From Zwartia hollandica (GTDB lineage: Bacteria > Pseudomonadota > Gammaproteobacteria > Burkholderiales > Burkholderiaceae_B), in the NCBI RefSeq assembly GCF_019923725.1, contig NZ_JAHXRI010000007.1, positions 186,001-250,000 on the forward strand: a stretch of DNA of 64,000 bases, in the 5' to 3' direction. Shown here piece by piece: positions 37,336-46,455 of this stretch. The notes below the pieces were generated by a model, which was given only the letters and a program-made list of their open reading frames with translations, made no database searches and was not told where the DNA came from. The position numbers were made by a program, and so were the translations under genes. The number at the start of each line of letters is the position of its first letter. The stretch's first letter is position 1.

Positions 37336-38420
37336 TGCTAACCAAACCAGAGATCATCATCTCCACTGGGGCACGGCATAAGTTGCCTCAACTCGTAAAG
37401 CAACATCCTGTCGTTGCGTTGATTTATCATCATGCTTCGGAGACGCTAGTCGATGAGCTACAAACCCTTCTTGGACCAAACCTCTTGAAGGTTATCCGTT
37501 GTCCTGACGGACTGCCGACCGTCGAGCTTGCGGATAGCCTGAGACGAGACTTTTGGGGCATACACACTAGACGCGACTTACCGATCATCGTTGCAATCGG
37601 CGGAGGCAGTACGCTCGATCTAGCTAAATCACTTCGGCTGAACATACCCCACCCAGCCTCGATCACCTCGGTTCTCGATCGCAAAATCGAAGTCGGTGAA
37701 TTCGAGAGCTGCTCAATGATCCTGATGCCAACCACGGCAGGCACGGGCAGTGAGGTATCCTCAACCGCTACCATTTGGGATATCGAGAATAGAACCAAGC
37801 ACTCTCTTTTTGGTCCTGCCGTCGTGGCCGACTGGGCAGTCATTGACCCAGAGCTTGCCTTGACCTCACCCTGGCTAGTGACGCGAGACAGCGGCATCGA
37901 TGCCCTATCTCATGCGCTTGAAACGATTTGGAATCGTAACCGTGTGCCAAAGGCATTCGCTTACGCGATGTCTGCAGCGCAACAGATCGTAAAAGTATTG
38001 CCGCGGATTATAGATAACCCCGAGGATGTTTCGTATCGCTTCGAGATGGCTAGCGCAGCGCTCTGGGCAGGTCAGGCGATGGCGCTAACTGAAACTGCCC
38101 TCGTTCACGCGCTTTCGTATGACGATACGACCGGGCTCGGGTTGTCGCACGGACAAGCTTGCGGCCGCTGGTTGCCCAAGGTCTACCAACTAGCCAGTCA
38201 AAGCTCCGAGGAAATGGAGATCTTCTTACGCGCGGCAATGCAACCTGTGATTTCTGATGAGTACCAGTTGGAGGCTTGGGTCAATGCTCTTGGTTGCCCG
38301 ACTGTCTCCCTCGATGATCACAGCATCGAGACCGAACGCCGTATTGCCTGCGCTTTACACACAAAGCGTGGACGTAACTTCATTGAATTATCCCCACAAC
38401 ATGCACTTCAAAAAGTATGA
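37335..38420 (+). CDS. Iron-containing alcohol dehydrogenase of the phosphonate cluster
   Basis: The 361-residue enzyme has the group III alcohol dehydrogenase motifs IVAIGGGSTLDLAK (NAD site), TTAGTGSEVS, and metal ligands in DSGIDALSHALE and a later SHGQACG. Relatives in phosphonate clusters reduce phosphonoacetaldehyde to 2-hydroxyethylphosphonate or act in the reverse direction. This function is inferred from context. The ATG at 37335 overlaps the phnE stop. Its 3' end overlaps the next gene by 20 bp. Confidence 0.83.
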   Translation: MLTKPEIIISTGARHKLPQLVKQHPVVALIYHHASETLVDELQTLLGPNLLKVIRCPDGLPTVELADSLRRDFWGIHTRRDLPIIVAIGGGSTLDLAKSLRLNIPHPASITSVLDRKIEVGEFESCSMILMPTTAGTGSEVSSTATIWDIENRTKHSLFGPAVVADWAVIDPELALTSPWLVTRDSGIDALSHALETIWNRNRVPKAFAYAMSAAQQIVKVLPRIIDNPEDVSYRFEMASAALWAGQAMALTETALVHALSYDDTTGLGLSHGQACGRWLPKVYQLASQSSEEMEIFLRAAMQPVISDEYQLEAWVNALGCPTVSLDDHSIETERRIACALHTKRGRNFIELSPQHALQKV

Positions 38421-39531
38421 TCTCGCCGTTGTTGGCGCAGGAATCGTCGGTCTAGCGCACGCTTGGATGGCCGCCAAGTCAGGCCTAAGCGTTGTGGTCT
38501 TGGACAAGGATCCGCGCTGTGTAGGCGCCTCCATCCGAAACTTTGGCTTCATCACGGTGACAGGGCAACGAGACGGCGACACTTGGCGTCGGGCAAGACG
38601 CTCACGCGATTTATGGCAAGAACTTGCACGAGCCGCAGCGATCCCGATTTGCCACAACGGGCTTACCCTTGTGGCGCAGCGGCCAGAGGCCTTAGCCTTG
38701 CTAGAAGCCTTCAAAGACACACAAATGGGCGAGGAGTGCTCGTTACTCACACAAGACATGTTGGCAAAAACATGCGGCGCTGTGCGCAACGAGTCCTGTG
38801 TAGGGGGTATGTACAGCCCACACGAACTTCGCGTCGAGTCACGCGATGCCATTCCCCAAATTGCCGCGTGGCTTGCGAAAACGCACAATGTTGAGTTTTT
38901 GTATAACTGCGAAGTCCTAGATTTTGCATTGCCGCAAATTCAAACGTCGTCAGGCACTCTGCTGGCCCAGCGTATCGTCTTGTGTCCGGGCACCGAACTC
39001 AATGGCATTGCAAAACGCTATCTTCAAGACTATCAACTCACCCTGACGCAGTTACAAATGCTCCGAGTCAAGCCTCCGGCCAACTTCAAACTTAGCTCCG
39101 CCGTCATGAGCGACTTAAGCTTTGTGCGCTATGCCGGGTACACGGGGCTTGGCTGTCATCAGGAATTATTGCAGCGACTTGAGAAAGAGACACCTGATTC
39201 ACTTGCAGCCGGTATCCATCTGATCGTTGTTCAAAGCGAAGACGGCAGCCTTGTCGTTGGCGACTCACATCATCCTGCCAATCTATTCGAACCCTATGCA
39301 ATCGAATCGGTGGATGACTTAATTTTGAAGCACCTTGAAGAAGCGCTCTTACTCACCAACTACGACGTCACGCATCGCTGGACCGGTCGCTATCCTGTTG
39401 GAGCCGGCGATCAAGATGCGCTAATCCTGGCACCACACGCTGATGTCCGCGTCGTAAGTGTCACAAGTGGGACCGGCGCTAGCACTTCCTTTGCACTGGC
39501 CGAAGAAGTTATGCAATCCTGGGGAATCTAA
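38401..39531 (+). CDS. FAD-dependent amine oxidoreductase of the phosphonate cluster
   Basis: The 376-residue flavoenzyme has a Rossmann FAD site YDLAVVGAGIVGLAHAWMA and the D-amino-acid-oxidase/glycine-oxidase-like fold, with a C-terminal RWTGRYPVGAGDQDALI block. It fits the HpnW/TIGR03364 group found in phosphonate operons. Members of such flavoenzyme families act on 2-aminoethylphosphonate derivatives. Here it could supply phosphonoacetaldehyde in place of a PhnW transaminase, which is absent nearby; that step is inference. The start overlaps the dehydrogenase gene by 20 bp. Confidence 0.85.
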   Translation: MHFKKYDLAVVGAGIVGLAHAWMAAKSGLSVVVLDKDPRCVGASIRNFGFITVTGQRDGDTWRRARRSRDLWQELARAAAIPICHNGLTLVAQRPEALALLEAFKDTQMGEECSLLTQDMLAKTCGAVRNESCVGGMYSPHELRVESRDAIPQIAAWLAKTHNVEFLYNCEVLDFALPQIQTSSGTLLAQRIVLCPGTELNGIAKRYLQDYQLTLTQLQMLRVKPPANFKLSSAVMSDLSFVRYAGYTGLGCHQELLQRLEKETPDSLAAGIHLIVVQSEDGSLVVGDSHHPANLFEPYAIESVDDLILKHLEEALLLTNYDVTHRWTGRYPVGAGDQDALILAPHADVRVVSVTSGTGASTSFALAEEVMQSWGI

Positions 39532-39532
39532 C

Positions 39533-40351
39533 GTGCTGATGTTTGACGAGGGCAGTAACTCAATTCGAGCAGTCGTGTTTGACTGGGCAGGCACCATCTT
39601 TGACTTTGGTAGTCACGCACCGATGGGTGCTTTTGTTAAATTATTTGAGCAGGAAGGCATTCGCATCTCGATTGAAGACGCCCGCGGTCCGATGGGTATG
39701 CCAAAGTGGGATCATATTCACACCCTTGGCCAACTGGAGCATATTCAGGCGCAATGGCTAGCTAAATTCGGGCGTCTGTTTTCTGAACGCGACACTGACC
39801 GCTTGTACGATATTTTTACACCCATGAACGCCGCGTCGGTTGTAGAACATGCAGCGCTCATTCCGGGCTTCTTGGAACTAGCTTCTGACTTGCGTGCAAC
39901 TGGGATCAAAATCGGCACGACGACTGGCTACAACCGCCAGATTATGAACGTGGTGCTTCCTCTCGTGAAAGCCCAAGGCTTTGTTCCCGATAATCTAGTT
40001 TGCGCCGATGATCTCCCGACGTCGCGCCCAACTCCGATGGGGATGTACAAGTGCTTTTTAGATCTTGATGTGTGGCCGAGCAGGTCGGTGGTGAAAGTAG
40101 ATGACACGGTACCTGGCCTACTTGAGGGTTATCACAGTGACTGCTGGACAGTGGGCGTCATTGCAAGCGGCAATGAAGCCGGTCTCACCCATTCTCAATG
40201 GAAGAGTCTCTCAGAGGCTGAAAAGGTAACCTTAAGGGAGCGCGTGGCGAAACGCCTAGCAGCTGGGCATCCAGATTTCCTGATCGATACCGTGGCTGAC
40301 TTACCCCAGACCTTGCAGAAAATTCAACAACTGCTGAATCAGAGAAAATGA
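39533..40351 (+). CDS. phnX: Phosphonoacetaldehyde hydrolase PhnX (phosphonatase)
   Basis: The enzyme of about 272 residues is a HAD hydrolase with the PhnX signature VVFDWAGTIFDFG (nucleophile Asp), the Schiff-base lysine in GPMGMPKWDH, and VVKVDDTVPGLLEG. It cleaves phosphonoacetaldehyde to acetaldehyde and phosphate. A GTG at 39533 lies 7 bases after GGGGA, while an ATG two codons later (39539) is 13 bases away; I list the former. The start is 1 base after the preceding stop, and the end overlaps the next gene by 4 bp. Confidence 0.93.
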   Translation: MLMFDEGSNSIRAVVFDWAGTIFDFGSHAPMGAFVKLFEQEGIRISIEDARGPMGMPKWDHIHTLGQLEHIQAQWLAKFGRLFSERDTDRLYDIFTPMNAASVVEHAALIPGFLELASDLRATGIKIGTTTGYNRQIMNVVLPLVKAQGFVPDNLVCADDLPTSRPTPMGMYKCFLDLDVWPSRSVVKVDDTVPGLLEGYHSDCWTVGVIASGNEAGLTHSQWKSLSEAEKVTLRERVAKRLAAGHPDFLIDTVADLPQTLQKIQQLLNQRK

Positions 40352-40917
40352 AGATTCACTCCATTGAAGATATCGAGCAATTATTTCTTGATGCAGGTCA
40401 CGTTGCTTACGCTGGCGAGGGAATCAATCAACTCGAACACGCGCTGCAGTGCGGTCAACTCGCAGAGCAAGCAGGCGCTAGCGCCTCGCTGATTACGGCA
40501 GCCTTCCTACATGACATCGGACACATGCTTAACCCCAAAGGCGATACACCTTCGGCACGAGGCATCGATGATCAACATCAGTTCATCGCGAGCCATCAGC
40601 TAAAGTCGCTATTCCGACAGGATGTTGTTGCTCCCGTGCACCTTCACGTGCTGGGTAAACGTGCCCTCTGTGCAATCGAAGTCGAGTACTACGGCTCACT
40701 ATCCCCAGACTCCAAGCGCAGCATGGCTCTTCAGGGCGGCCCTCTGAGCACCCGTGAGCTCGAGAAATTTTTAGCTATGCCTTATGCCGATGATGCCATG
40801 GCACTGAGGCGCTGGGATGATCTTGCCAAAACACCCAATCGTCAAACCCCCGCTCTAGATCACTTCCTACAGATCGCAAGATCCGTTTGCGTTACGCATT
40901 CTGGTTTGAATCAATAA
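40348..40917 (+). CDS. PhnZ-like HD-domain protein
   Basis: The 189-residue protein has HD-domain metal ligands H31 (QLEHALQ), H55-D56 (FLHDIGH) and a later His (HLHVLGKR), plus Y21-x-x-E24. That pair recalls the lid residues of PhnZ, the mixed-valence di-iron oxygenase that splits 2-amino-1-hydroxyethylphosphonate into glycine and phosphate. The family is often annotated as phosphonate-operon-associated HDIG protein. No PhnY hydroxylase is nearby, so its substrate must be made by another route or imported. It overlaps the convergent glycosyltransferase gene by 26 bp. Confidence 0.82.
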   Translation: MKIHSIEDIEQLFLDAGHVAYAGEGINQLEHALQCGQLAEQAGASASLITAAFLHDIGHMLNPKGDTPSARGIDDQHQFIASHQLKSLFRQDVVAPVHLHVLGKRALCAIEVEYYGSLSPDSKRSMALQGGPLSTRELEKFLAMPYADDAMALRRWDDLAKTPNRQTPALDHFLQIARSVCVTHSGLNQ

Positions 40918-42022
40918 TTTTTTCAAGCGCAGTCACTACCTCAAACACTGCTCGATTCTGCACACGGCCCACCGCTTCTTGAAACACCGGCAGCTTAGCT
41001 AAGAGCTCTTGGGTCGCACCCTTTATCTCGCGCACTTGCGAGACCACGATCCCAAACTGATTCTCACGTATCCAGGTTGCGTTATAACGCTCTTGAGGCA
41101 TGGTTAATGAGTTTCTAAAGGTCAAGACTGGCAAACCCATGTGAACGGCCTCGCTCAAACTACCTGGACCAGGCTTACCGATCAGGAAGTCGCTCAAACG
41201 CATGACCTGAGCCATATCGCTCGTGAAACCTAACACGACATGTTTGACCGAAGGCGTCAATGCTTCTATTTTTTTCGCTAAGAGATCATTGTGGCCGCAA
41301 ACCAAAATGAGTTGTGTCTCCGAAAGATCTTTCGCGATGCGCACCATCTGATTCGAGCCATTGCCACCGAACATCACCAGACCTATCGGCTTCGTCGAAT
41401 CCAGACCAAGCCGTGCGCACTCTTGAGCTCGATCCAACTTGGCGGTTTGATAAAAACCTGGGCGCAAAATCATGCCTGATGTTTGGGTAAGCTGATGACT
41501 TTGGTACCCGGCCGCCCTCGCCTGCGTCATTGCGCGGGCTGATCCGCAAACTAAATGTTGCTCTTGCCCTGCTTCTATCCAGAAATGGGGAGGATGGTCA
41601 GCAATATCTGTCATCACGGTCACATAGGGCACGGTCGGACACTCTTGATAAAGAGCATCCCACATCACTTTATTGAAATTCGGCACTAGCGACACAACCA
41701 TATCGGGCCGTGTCGCTCTCCAGTGCTGCTGTAACTTTCGCTTAAGCTTTGCGTGACTCAAGCGAATAAGCGCCTGCAAAACCTTAAGTTCTGTTGCCAA
41801 GCCAAGCGTCCAGCCCTTCTTCAGTCTCAAATTGTAGAGGTCTTCGGGTGCAAAGCCCGTTAGCTTTTGAAAATAACGTTCTGTGTCAATCACCTCAAAG
41901 AGATTGACAAGACTGACCTCCCAATCAGAATGTTCGGTCGCAATGACTTCTTTAAGTGCAAGCGCAGCGGCACGATGGCCGCCACCCGCATTGAAGTAAA
42001 TAAGTTGGATTTTTTTTTGCAT
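40892..42022 (-). CDS. MGDG synthase-like family 28 glycosyltransferase
   Basis: The 376-residue GT-B enzyme begins IYFNAGGGHRAAALALKEVI, the MGDG synthase/processive diacylglycerol glucosyltransferase N-terminal loop. The donor-site blocks are VMFGGNGSNQM, VLGFTSDMAQVMRLSDFLIGKPGPGSLSEA and PVLTF. It likely adds a hexose to diacylglycerol or to a monoglycosyl lipid. With the Agt-like enzyme 8 kb away, the island holds two unrelated glycolipid synthases. A candidate Pho box lies just upstream, between it and the Bug gene. Confidence 0.83.
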   Translation of the reverse strand: MQKKIQLIYFNAGGGHRAAALALKEVIATEHSDWEVSLVNLFEVIDTERYFQKLTGFAPEDLYNLRLKKGWTLGLATELKVLQALIRLSHAKLKRKLQQHWRATRPDMVVSLVPNFNKVMWDALYQECPTVPYVTVMTDIADHPPHFWIEAGQEQHLVCGSARAMTQARAAGYQSHQLTQTSGMILRPGFYQTAKLDRAQECARLGLDSTKPIGLVMFGGNGSNQMVRIAKDLSETQLILVCGHNDLLAKKIEALTPSVKHVVLGFTSDMAQVMRLSDFLIGKPGPGSLSEAVHMGLPVLTFRNSLTMPQERYNATWIRENQFGIVVSQVREIKGATQELLAKLPVFQEAVGRVQNRAVFEVVTALEKIIDSNQNA

Positions 42023-42046
42023 GTCTCCATAGCATGCGACCGATAC

Positions 42047-42064
42047 ATTTCAAGCGTATGACAA
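42047..42064 (-). promoter_or_regulatory. Candidate Pho box upstream of the MGDG synthase-like gene
   Basis: On the minus strand 42064-42047 reads TTGTCAT-acgc-TTGAAAT. The first half is 6/7 to CTGTCAT and the second about 4/7. A weak CATGCT follows 10 bases downstream. It starts 25 bases before the ATG at 42022. Confidence 0.5.
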
Positions 42065-42065
42065 A

Positions 42066-43046
42066 TTAATCCGGCTTAATCCCGTTTTCCTTGATCACCT
42101 TCGCCCAGCGATCCATCTCAGTAACCGTCCATTTCTGAAGTTCTTGCGGGCTACTCAGCTTGAGGTCGATACCCAAGGTCTCGGTCAACTGCTTGTTCAC
42201 AGCAGGATCCTTCGCAATTTTCGCCATTTCTGCATTGAGCTTGTCAATGATTGGTTGAGGCGTGCCCGCCGGTGCAAAAACTGCCCACCATGCTACAGCG
42301 GAGAAGCCAGGAAAGCCTTGCTCTGCCATTGTGGGTACATCAGGCATCGAAGTAGAACGGGTCTCACCAGTCACGGCAAGCGCGCGCATCTTTCCGCCTT
42401 TGATGTGATTTGCCAGGACTGCAACCGAGCCGATACCCGACTCAATCTGACCACCTAAAATATCAGCAGACATCGGGCCACCCCCTTTGTAAGGGATATG
42501 AATCACTTTGAAGTTACCCGCCTTTTGAACCAACGTCATGGTGAGGTGACCCAAACTACCGCTACCGACTGACCCATAACTTAAAGAGTCCGGCTTGGCT
42601 TTCGCAGCTGCGACAAACTCACTGAAGTTTTTGTAAGGTTTGTTTGCCGCCGTTCCTAACGCCATTGGCGCTGTGCCCACCAACATGACTGGCGACAAGT
42701 CCTTCAATGTGTCAAACGTCATCTTAGGCAGCAGTGAAGGATTCACTGCATGTGTGTCAAACACAAACACAAAGGTATAGCCGTCAGGCGCCGCCTTGGC
42801 GACATATCCCGTTCCGATAGAGCCTGACGCACCTGTGCGATTTTCAACGATGAACTGTTGACCGAGCGCGTCCGACAACTTGGCTGCAAACAACCTCGCC
42901 AAAGGATCCACTGAGCCACCGGGTGGGAAGGGTGACACGAAAGTGACAGGCTTGGTGGGCCATTGCTGCGCCAACGTGACGCCCGGCGCTGCGACGCACA
43001 ATAAAGCTAGGGCCAAGGCCACTTGCTTGAAATGTTTCTGAATCAT
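42066..43046 (-). CDS. Bug/TctC-type solute receptor
   Basis: The 326-residue protein has a Sec signal (cleavage near TLAQQW) and the Bug family blocks WPTKPVTFVSPFPPGGSVD, IPYKGGGPMSADILGG and MPDVPTMAEQGFPGFS. It binds a small carboxylate in the periplasm. No TctAB genes are near. The ATG at 43046 has GGAGG 7 bases upstream and is preferred over a start 13 codons earlier. It is divergent from the serine hydrolase gene. Confidence 0.92.
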   Translation of the reverse strand: MIQKHFKQVALALALLCVAAPGVTLAQQWPTKPVTFVSPFPPGGSVDPLARLFAAKLSDALGQQFIVENRTGASGSIGTGYVAKAAPDGYTFVFVFDTHAVNPSLLPKMTFDTLKDLSPVMLVGTAPMALGTAANKPYKNFSEFVAAAKAKPDSLSYGSVGSGSLGHLTMTLVQKAGNFKVIHIPYKGGGPMSADILGGQIESGIGSVAVLANHIKGGKMRALAVTGETRSTSMPDVPTMAEQGFPGFSAVAWWAVFAPAGTPQPIIDKLNAEMAKIAKDPAVNKQLTETLGIDLKLSSPQELQKWTVTEMDRWAKVIKENGIKPD

Positions 43047-43146
43047 ATTCAAACCTCCACGATCTAATTGAGTGCTCAAGCACAATTGAGTGGTAAGTTT
43101 ATACCCAGATAAATAAAACTCAGCGATATTTCCCTAGGAGACACCC

Positions 43147-44421
43147 ATGAAACTCGTCAAGACAAGCCTTTTTAGTGCATTTACTCTTTGCGCGAGCGTA
43201 GTCTGCGCGCAACCAGCGCCGACGCCGTTGCCTCTGGCTGCACCTGAGTCTCAAGGCTTCTCTGCAGAGGGTGTTAAGCGTATCCACGCATTTTTTGCTC
43301 AAGAAGTCGCCAATAACCGTATGCCAGGCGCGGTTTTAGCGGTGACTAAAAATGGCAAATTGGTTATTTACGAAGCCTACGGCTATCGCAACAAGGCCAC
43401 GAATACACCAATGACAACAGACACCATCTTCCAACTCGCGTCGATGACGAAGGTGATGACGGCAGTCAGCGCTATGACGTTTTACGAAGAAGGCAAACTG
43501 CCCTTGACGATGTCCATTTCAAATTGGTTTCCTCAGTTCAAGGAACAAAAACTAGGAAAGCCCGGTGCCGACGGAACATTTTCAACGATGGCAAACAAGA
43601 CGCCCATCAGCGTCCAAGATTTAATGCGTCACACAAGTGGACTAACTTACGGTGGACGAGGTGCAACCCCAATACATAAAGAGTATCCGGCCGGCTCTGT
43701 CGTTTCTGCCGTGCAATACGACGGCACCGCATTGATCGACAAACTCGCTGCCGCTCCTCTGATGTACGAGCCTGGAACAACCTGGGACTACGGTTTCGGT
43801 TTGGACGTACTTGGACTGCTTCAAGAAAAAATGGCGAATAAGCGTCTCGAAGAAATTATGCGTGAACGTATCTGGAACAAAGTTGGCATGAAGGACACTG
43901 GCTTTTCAATGTCTACCAAAGATGCATCACGCTTTGCTCATCCCCTTGCAGTCGACCCCTTAACCAATAAACCACAATCGATACAGTTACTAACAACGCC
44001 GATCAAGTACGACTGCGGTGGAGGTTGCGCCTACGGTACTGCTGGCGATTACATTCGTTTCGGTCAGATGCTGCTTAATGGCGGCTCTATTGACGGCAAG
44101 CGTGTGCTGGGTCCGCAAACTGTCGCTCTGATGACCGCTGATCACCTCGGCACTCAAATCAAAAATCGCGTAGCCGTCACCGAGGCCTCTCGTGCAGAGT
44201 ACGGTTTTGGCTTAAGTGTCGCGGTTCGTAAGTACCGCGGTGTTTCCGCTATCAATGGAAACGTCGGCGATTACACATGGAACGGTGCCTATGGCACGAT
44301 GTATTTCGCAGACCCAAAAGAAAACATGGTTGTTGTCATGATGGCGGCCACCCCTGGGGATCTGCGTAAAGAATACCGTGAACGCGTCAATGCCTTGATT
44401 TACGCAGCACTAGAAAAATAA
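43147..44421 (+). CDS. Exported serine hydrolase, beta-lactamase/EstB family
   Basis: The 424-residue protein has a Sec signal (cleavage near VCAQPA) and the class C beta-lactamase-like fold. S99-x-x-K102 in QLASMTK is the nucleophile motif. A Tyr in TTWDYGFGLDVLG takes the place of YxN, and a glycine-rich NGAYGTMYF replaces the KTG region. Relatives hydrolyse esters or D-amino acid bonds in the periplasm; this is not necessarily a resistance enzyme. AGGAG precedes the ATG. Divergence from a Bug receptor gene suggests linked substrates. Confidence 0.87.
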   Translation: MKLVKTSLFSAFTLCASVVCAQPAPTPLPLAAPESQGFSAEGVKRIHAFFAQEVANNRMPGAVLAVTKNGKLVIYEAYGYRNKATNTPMTTDTIFQLASMTKVMTAVSAMTFYEEGKLPLTMSISNWFPQFKEQKLGKPGADGTFSTMANKTPISVQDLMRHTSGLTYGGRGATPIHKEYPAGSVVSAVQYDGTALIDKLAAAPLMYEPGTTWDYGFGLDVLGLLQEKMANKRLEEIMRERIWNKVGMKDTGFSMSTKDASRFAHPLAVDPLTNKPQSIQLLTTPIKYDCGGGCAYGTAGDYIRFGQMLLNGGSIDGKRVLGPQTVALMTADHLGTQIKNRVAVTEASRAEYGFGLSVAVRKYRGVSAINGNVGDYTWNGAYGTMYFADPKENMVVVMMAATPGDLRKEYRERVNALIYAALEK

Positions 44422-44520
44422 TTCATAAAAATCAATGACTTAAGTTGGAGTCGGTCGATATGCAATAAACTGTGCGATTATTTTTTTCACATTTATTGCT
44501 GTCGTACCGACATCTATCCC

Positions 44521-45654
44521 ATGCACACAACAACAATTCGATTCGCTGGCCTTTCTAAATTTGTCTGCGCAGCTGCATTGATTACAAGTTTTCAGATTAG
44601 CGCCCAAACGCAAAGCAATGCAACGACACCGACCACCAGCGGTTTATTAACCGCTGCACAATACGATGATGTCGCGACGTTGCTCATCGGAAAAACGCCG
44701 GCAAGCGGCTTGCCCGCCTCTGTCAACCAAAGTCAAAAATGGGCCACGTACACGCAGACCGTTGAAACGAACTGGGCGGAGTACACAGAAAAAATTGGTA
44801 CTCCGATGGTGGAGTGGGCAAAAACCGAGGTTCCCGCAGTTAGTGAAACCGTGTTCTACCCTTTTTCGGGACCGGACTTCACGACAGCCTACCGCATCTA
44901 TCCAAATGCAAAGCGATACATCATGATCGCCATGCAAAATGCAGAAAGACCGCTGAATCTGGGCTCGACCAATACGCAATTGACCGATCAAGCGTTAGAT
45001 ATTCTTATTTCGGCATGGCAACTCTACGGAACCCACGGTTTCTTCGTTACCGAGTATCTTGAGCGTTACTACTATGCAACCCAAGGACGTATAGGCTCCA
45101 GCACGTTCATTACAATTTTCATGAAATTGCAAGGGTTTGAACTTGATCGCATCGTGCCTATCAAGGTGAACTCAGAAGGCGATGTAGAGGAGATTCCCGC
45201 TGAAACACGGAATTGGCCCTCTGTTCGAATTTACGCAACCAAAGCGGGCAAGCCCATCGTGGTGGACTACCTGAAGATGGACTTATCCAACCCTGGATTA
45301 CAAGCCTCACCCGAGAATTTGAAGTTCGTTCAATTAGCGTCTGCGAATCCCACGATATTTAAAGCGGCCTCGCACCTTCCGCAAAATGCGAACTTCAATA
45401 TGATTGCCAGAGAAATTCTGGGGAAGGCACCGCTCGTGGTACAGGATGAAACCGCCCTGAACTACTCGGCACTGATTAAGTCGTTTGATGTGGCGCTCTA
45501 CGGTAAGTTTGTGATTGCCCACCACGCCTTCCAAAGCTACCACACAGATTTAGCGCTGGCGTTTACTCAACGGTCTGACATCAAACCACTGAACTACCGC
45601 TTTGGCTATTACAAAGACGGAAACTACGTGGTGCTGATCGCACGTCGTAAATAA
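44521..45654 (+). CDS. Exported protein of unknown family
   Basis: I do not recognise this 377-residue protein. It starts with a signal peptide (hydrophobic core FVCAAALITSFQ, cleavage near ISAQTQ). The mature part is acidic to neutral, with aromatic-rich stretches such as the region near residue 180 (TEYLERYYYATQG) and a C-terminal RFGYYKDGNYVVLIARRK. No membrane segment beyond the signal is evident, so it is probably periplasmic. It stands alone 99 bases after the serine hydrolase. Confidence 0.75.
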   Translation: MHTTTIRFAGLSKFVCAAALITSFQISAQTQSNATTPTTSGLLTAAQYDDVATLLIGKTPASGLPASVNQSQKWATYTQTVETNWAEYTEKIGTPMVEWAKTEVPAVSETVFYPFSGPDFTTAYRIYPNAKRYIMIAMQNAERPLNLGSTNTQLTDQALDILISAWQLYGTHGFFVTEYLERYYYATQGRIGSSTFITIFMKLQGFELDRIVPIKVNSEGDVEEIPAETRNWPSVRIYATKAGKPIVVDYLKMDLSNPGLQASPENLKFVQLASANPTIFKAASHLPQNANFNMIAREILGKAPLVVQDETALNYSALIKSFDVALYGKFVIAHHAFQSYHTDLALAFTQRSDIKPLNYRFGYYKDGNYVVLIARRK

Positions 45655-45708
45655 CAAAAAATCGATGGGTGGCCTGGGGGTGAGGTTACGCTCACTTGAC
45701 TAAACAAG

Positions 45709-46455
45709 TTACCTAGCCGGTTCATCCAAAAAACCGCCCGAGCGTAAGGTAACGACCAGCGTATCTCGCCACCCCCAATCCCCTTGCGGCTGAATGGGGG
45801 TCGTTTCATGAATGACTCGGGCGTCATCCAGCAACAGCAAAGACCAGGGCTCGCTCAAGGTGAACCGTTGTCCAACCGGGCTGTTCACATCAAAAACTCT
45901 TGTCTCACCGCCCTTAATATCGTGGCGACCAATCAAGAATACTGCCACTAAGTCGACACCATCACGATGCGCACCCTCTGGGGTGGGCCGACCAATCCCA
46001 TCGGTCGTATCGATACGAAACGGATGGGCTTCGACATACCACTTCTGCTCACCTCGCAAACTTGAGGCGACTCTCCCTAAAAAGGAGAGCAAGTGTGACC
46101 ATGCCATCGTCTGTGTCATGGCTACCTCGAGCGGCTCAAACCATCGGAGCATCCCACCATGCAGCGCATTGTAAGAAAGCGGCTGCCAATGTGCACGGTT
46201 CGCGTGCTGTGTAACGTCATCACCGAGCACTGTGAAGCTGCCATGCCGACGACGACGATATCGACCGCCGTCTTTCAAATACTGATCAGGAGGTAGATCG
46301 TTCCAGAAGCTGTTCAGACTTTCTAATACAGAGAGCGCAACGCCGCACAAGTCACTGACGGCGCGCGGACCGAGCACAGCAAATCCCTGCTCTTTTAACT
46401 TGAGGTGCAAGTCGGCGGGTGCTGTCAGAGGTGGTGCGAGCTGTGACGAAGTCAT
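45709..46455 (-). CDS. 2OG-Fe(II) dioxygenase-family protein
   Basis: The 248-residue protein fits the 2OG-Fe_Oxy_2 (PF10014) group: a YRRRRHGSF segment, the metal pair in PEGAHRDGVDLVAVF (His-x-Asp), GGETRVFDV, and a distal ARVIHETTPI histidine with WRDTLVVT. The group includes free amino-acid hydroxylases. The substrate is unknown. Its start overlaps the preceding small gene by 4 bp, making it the last gene of an Rrf2-TIGR03643-dioxygenase operon. Confidence 0.83.
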   Translation of the reverse strand: MTSSQLAPPLTAPADLHLKLKEQGFAVLGPRAVSDLCGVALSVLESLNSFWNDLPPDQYLKDGGRYRRRRHGSFTVLGDDVTQHANRAHWQPLSYNALHGGMLRWFEPLEVAMTQTMAWSHLLSFLGRVASSLRGEQKWYVEAHPFRIDTTDGIGRPTPEGAHRDGVDLVAVFLIGRHDIKGGETRVFDVNSPVGQRFTLSEPWSLLLLDDARVIHETTPIQPQGDWGWRDTLVVTLRSGGFLDEPAR

